From: Bugula neritina
Taxonomy: Eukaryota; Bryozoa; Gymnolaemata; Cheilostomatida; Bugulidae
DNA: 64,000 nt
Assembly (NCBI GenBank): GCA_964035545.1
Contig: OZ037767.1
Coordinates: 21,703,628 to 21,767,627, forward strand
Direction of reading: 5' to 3'
In this document: positions 59,914-64,000 of the stretch, piece by piece
Position numbering within the stretch: position 1 is the stretch's first letter
Layout: each line of letters starts with the position of its first letter
The notes under the pieces: generated by a model
What the model was told of the DNA's origin: nothing
What the model saw: only the letters and a program-made list of their open reading frames with translations
The model's database searches: none
Translations under genes and position numbers: made by a program

Positions 59914-62900
59914 TTACATTCTAAGACCGCCATCAATGTCTATAGCTGCTCCTGTCATGTAGCTACTTTCTTCAGAGGCCAAGAAAGCTATCAGATTGGC
60001 CACCTCTGAAAAATAACATACATTTATAGCATCAATATAAACAATATATACAATCAATGTTATTTCAAAGCAGTCTACATTATAACAGTAAATCTTTTCA
60101 TCATATAAACTATTTGCCCAAATTAATATTCCTGTGTATTATTTAATGTTTTCTCCATGTTTTAGTAAATTTGTATGATGAAATGTAAGTAGCTAGCAGA
60201 TTCTGTATTGTAATGGACAATGTAACACATCTAACCAACTGACTATAAATCAGAAAAGCTGAGAATTGATTTGTGAAAATAAAATCAACAAGATTTGTAG
60301 GATAGAAATAGACTGAGTACCTAAAGGCTGTCCAACTCTTAGTAAGGGGACCATCTTGATCACCCTTTCTATAAGCTTTGACGGTACAACATCGGTCATG
60401 GGTGTCTCAATGAACCCTGGCAACACACAGTTGACTCTGATACCATTTCTACATCACAATGAACATAACAACCTGATACAGAAGCATAGAAGTGAAATGC
60501 TGTAATTAAACAGACGGTAGACCACATTGTTTATTTTATTGATTGATTGATTGATTGCATATCACAGACATGACAACACGTTGTGAATTTCAGTGTAAAT
60601 ACTGGCTATAATATAAGTAGGCATGAACAAAAATGAAAGAAAAAAGTCAAAAGTCAAAACTCTGTTGGATTCTTTATTGTTCAGCAAAGTAGTTTGTATA
60701 ACAGCTTTAAAGTAAAATACTATTTACAGAAACATGATTAAAGCTGTCGGTGCTTATAGGAAAAAGTGGAAAATTTTATTATTACCATAGAAGCAGACAT
60801 CTTCGGTTTGCTTTTAAATTTTAATATATATATGCTATTTTCATATTATCAGAACATATACGAGCGAGAATATGATTATAGAAGCAGATATTACAAGTCA
60901 CAGAGTAATGAAGTATTTACTATACAGGAAGATATTCATACTGATTATAACAGTAGAACAATTTCCTTGGCACCTACCTTCCTAATTCCATGGCTGAAGT
61001 CTTGGTTAAACCAATAACACCAGCTTTAGATGCTGAATAGTTTGCTTGCCCGTGATTGCCCTGTAAGTCAAAAAAGACAAGTTATACATCATACAAAAAG
61101 TTGCCAAAAATAAAAAATATTATATTGACAAAAACAATGATTAAATATTGAAAGCATTTATAAACTGTTGAGAAGAATGGCAAGCAAATGAAAGAGAAAC
61201 TTAATGGAATACCTTGGCAGATGCACTGGCTATGTTTACAATGCTACCATTTAAACCAGATGGTTGGCTGGCGGACTCACTAGATGTAGTTAGCTGCTTC
61301 AATAGATGTCTAGAATGAGTCTGAGTCATAAGAAATGTCCCTTTCAAATTCACATCTATCACCTGCAATAATTCCAGTAGCAGAAATCTTATCAAATGAA
61401 GCAATGCCTTGTGATGCAATAGCAATAAAGTTGAAAATATTGACAAATAATTTCTTTGTAAATTATTGTACCTTATTCCAATCTTCTTCTGAAATCTTAA
61501 GCATAAAGTTGTCTCTTGTTATACCAGCAGAATTTACAAGGATTTGAGGAGCAGTCCCTAATCTGAAAGAAAAGCAGTAAATTCTAGCAATTGATGGATA
61601 GGATATAACAGTCAGCAATGAGAAGCCTTGAACATACACGAATAAACCGTGACGTCTCGCAAATCCAAATTAACTAAATAATTAGAGAAAAACATAGGAA
61701 ATCAAGCAAAATTAAAAAGAACCTTGATTATTTAGTGATTTATGATATTTTCTTAGTTTTGAGCAAAAACCCATATAAATTAGCAGTTAAATTGTGAAAA
61801 ATAGCTAAAAACTGGAGATTTCGAGTGGGTATTAAATTAAGTGAAACGACCCGTATAACACTACAATAATTGTAAACCTGAGGAATAGGGTAACTGACAT
61901 ACGTTTTCACAACTTCCGAGTACAAGTTGTCCACTTGCTCTTTTTTAGAGACATCTACTTGAAATTTTAGTGACTCTACATAAAAAGCACAAATGGAATA
62001 AAAGAAAAACTGAATTAGGGTGAGTATCAATTAAACCATGCAACACTAAAAGCATGACTTACCATCAACATTTAACTGATCTAAGGCAGATTTAGAAGCA
62101 TCAACTGAAACCACAGTAGCTCCTCTAGATTTTAGTAACTCACATACTGCTTTACCTATACCACTACCAGCACCTGAAACAGAAAATACACAGTAATAAA
62201 TGCCATAGGGAAAACCAATTATTCTCTATTCTAATAATCTACTGTCAACTTACCATGACTAAGAAAATTACGCAGAGTATGCAAAAATGTGAAAAAAGAT
62301 AACTTTATTAAAGACTTAATTAAAGTGAAAATTGTATGAATAACCAAAGCTAAAATTATAATGACTGTCAATGTAAGTGAAGTAAAAACTAAAAAACGTA
62401 GTATTATTATAATAATAATTAACATAGTTTTGTAGAACCATCAGCATTACCATGGACTAAAATCAAGCTTTAACAAATACTAGTAATAGTATAGTAATAC
62501 TAATACTAATAGAGAAATCCTACAATAGTGAAAATGCCAAAGTGAAAGTAGCCTAATCAGAATAAAAGTGAAAATTAAGGTTCTAATGGCAGTTGCAATA
62601 AAATTGAAACTGAGAGTACGAATCTATGTGCGTCTACGATGTTAAACTTAAAAAAAATACCAAATTGAAATTTTAACTGAGTTATGTTAAACCTAGAGAG
62701 AAAGCCGAAAGGTGAAGGTATAAAATTAAATACTAACATTAATTAAATTTATTACTTATTACCTAATACTTAATAGCAGTAGCAGCCATAATTATATTTT
62801 CTATAAAAAAATCAACATGAAAATCAAAATAAAAGTCAAAGTGAACGCCAACGTGCAAATCTTAATAATAATTTGATTTGGTGATACTGATTTGATAAAT

Positions 62901-62948
62901 TAAAATTGATGTCTCACCAGTGATAACAGCGATTTTTCCTCGAACCAT
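59914..62948 (-). CDS. HSD17B8: Short-chain dehydrogenase/reductase, HSD17B8 type
   Basis: Eight exons, 62948-62918, 62173-62063, 61975-61903, 61562-61472, 61362-61213, 61060-60978, 60448-60321 and 60005-59914, join in phase into 252 residues (human HSD17B8 is 261). Visible are the NAD(P)-binding TGAGSGIG after residue 9, the NSAG motif (LVNSAGITRDNF), catalytic Ser in NIASASAK, catalytic NYSASK (Tyr-x-x-x-Lys), and the C-terminal YMTGAAIDIDGGLRM. NGIRVNCVLPGFIETPMT is typical of the HSD17B8/CBR4/FabG branch. In vertebrates HSD17B8 pairs with CBR4 as the mitochondrial 3-ketoacyl-ACP reductase and also oxidises estradiol. CBR4 is the main alternative; the longer insert (residues about 125-140, Ser-rich) and tail favour HSD17B8. 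The ATG has a good context (AACATGG). Confidence 0.92.
61640..61853 (-). mobile_element. Degenerate copy of the TA-flanked MITE in HSD17B8 intron 3
   Basis: Read on minus it starts GGGTCGTTTCACTTAATTTA and follows the left half of the element at 20947-21290 through GGTTCTTTTTAATTTTGCTT to the central region, then is lost. It fills most of the 340-base intron. Divergence marks it as older than the 20.9 kb copy. Confidence 0.8.
62300..62880. repeat. Degenerate GTGAAAAT/TAATACTA-rich stretch in HSD17B8 intron 1
   Basis: Short words AAAGTGAAAATTA, AGTAATACTAATACTAATAG and AAAATCAAAATAAAAGTC recur with drift. No unit long enough for a formal period. Confidence 0.5.
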
Positions 62949-63300
62949 GTTGATTTATATTTGACTTAGTATTTCAGTTATGAAAATAGTAATATTAAAG
63001 TTTTTGCGACTTCAAAATAGTACTAGTTTGAAGAGCAAGCCACAATCAACTAATGCAACTTTTGTGTTAAAATATGCAAACTGGTATCTGTAAGTGTACA
63101 TAAAATATTATACTTGGAAATAATCTAGACGGAGAAAAGTCTGGGAAATAAAGATTGATGCATTGCATATGGGGTGTATCAAAGCGAAAGTTATACCTGC
63201 TACCGAAGCTTGAGAAGTTAAAAGATTTTCCGACTACATGGGCGTAACTGATAACCGGTGGTGCGACTATCGATGCGCATTAATGTAACCCTCTAAATTT
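62949..63300 (-). promoter_or_regulatory. Putative HSD17B8 promoter
   Basis: CpGs cluster at 63200-63290 (CCGACT, GGGCGTAA, ACCGGTGG, GCGACTATCGATGCGC), about 260-340 bases upstream of the start codon. No TATA box recognised. Inferred from composition and position. Confidence 0.35.
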
Positions 63301-63479
63301 CAATGAAATAGTACGATACTAAAGAGGCTTTAATTACAGAGTATGCATCTCTTGCTTACAGAGTAATAATTCGGTTGCGTTCTATCAGATTACCATACAC
63401 ACTACTACTATATCTATAGGCAAATAACCTCAGTTAGTCCGTGACTGTGAGGAAACCTCTATAAATATGAAAGTTAACA

Positions 63480-63760
63480 TTAGTTTTATCTTATGCTTAT
63501 ACTTATACTTACACTATGAATAATAAACAAGACCAATACCAAAATCAATTCAGAGTGCTATCTGAATCAGTAGCACATTAGCTGATTCCGTTTCACTCAT
63601 AGTCCTAGTCATAGTGATAGTCAATATCATTCTCATTCTGATTCAGTTTCACTGCAAATGCAATCAGTGAATCACTATGAGTATGAGTGAATGACTTTCA
63701 TTTATAACTATGAGTATCAGTATGACTATCAGTATCAGCAACTGCAATAATTATGATCAC
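63480..63760. repeat. Degenerate AGTGATAGTCATAGT simple-repeat region
   Basis: Words such as CATAGTCCTAGTCATAGTGA and CTATGAGTATCAGTATGACT recur on both strands, as at 43985-44660. The remaining bases to 64000 show nothing else. Confidence 0.7.
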
Positions 63761-64000
63761 TTGATGATCAATATTAAATAAAACTCAATTTAAGCACTTG
63801 GACTGGAGGTAGAAGTTAATTATAATGATAATCAATATGAATATATTTATAACAGTAGTGAGTGATAACAAGTTGAATTAAAATTGTCATATTTACAGTT
63901 AAACTTTAAACAACTTTGACTTTACATTGTCAGTTTGAGTATACAATGACGGTCAAACTGAATAACTAAGTAGTAAGATTTCCGCCATAAATTGCAGTTT

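Noticed and set aside
60766-61017. 83-codon open frame on plus
   Set aside because: Overlaps HSD17B8 exon 6 on the opposite strand and otherwise lies in its intron; no motif.

Overview
This is a window of nuclear DNA from an animal, AT-rich (roughly one third GC by eye). The genes have many short GT-AG introns. Five protein-coding genes can be built by joining exons by hand: a fibulin-like secreted matrix protein (minus strand, running off the left edge), a Hes-type bHLH-WRPW repressor (minus), GIGYF (plus, complete, 23 coding exons), a small single-pass membrane protein resembling KCNE potassium-channel beta subunits (plus), and an HSD17B8-type short-chain dehydrogenase (minus, complete, 8 exons). 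WRPW Hes, GIGYF with a 4EHP motif and fibulin together fix it as Metazoa. I see nothing that names the phylum, though minisatellites, tRNA-type SINE sequence and small DNA transposons suggest an invertebrate.

Layout. 1-4.7 kb: 5' part of the fibulin-like gene with its CpG-containing promoter. 4.7-30.4 kb: a 25 kb stretch with no convincing gene, holding hAT-type and TA-target MITE copies, a tRNA-derived SINE, a four-copy family of unknown class, a foldback and one 38-codon small ORF. 30.4-32 kb: the Hes gene and its TATA/GC-box/CSL promoter. 32-45 kb: another gene-poor stretch with further CSL (Su(H)/RBPJ) sites, three minisatellites, an orphan CpG cluster near 41.1 kb and an interrupted reading frame near 43 kb. 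45.2-55.8 kb: GIGYF. 57.7-59.3 kb: the KCNE-like gene, tail to tail with HSD17B8 at 59.9-62.9 kb. 63-64 kb: degenerate short repeats.

The genes are not one functional system. GIGYF is a translational repressor scaffold that works with 4EHP and DDX6; Hes is a Notch-pathway repressor; HSD17B8 is a mitochondrial fatty-acid-synthesis or steroid dehydrogenase; fibulin is extracellular matrix; the KCNE-like protein would tune a voltage-gated K+ channel. The most unusual features are the KCNE-like gene with an intron inside its membrane helix, the Hes protein without a recognisable Orange domain, a strongly basic insert between the fibulin anaphylatoxin-like modules, and the separate minisatellites that fill many GIGYF introns. 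One of those introns is wholly open in frame.
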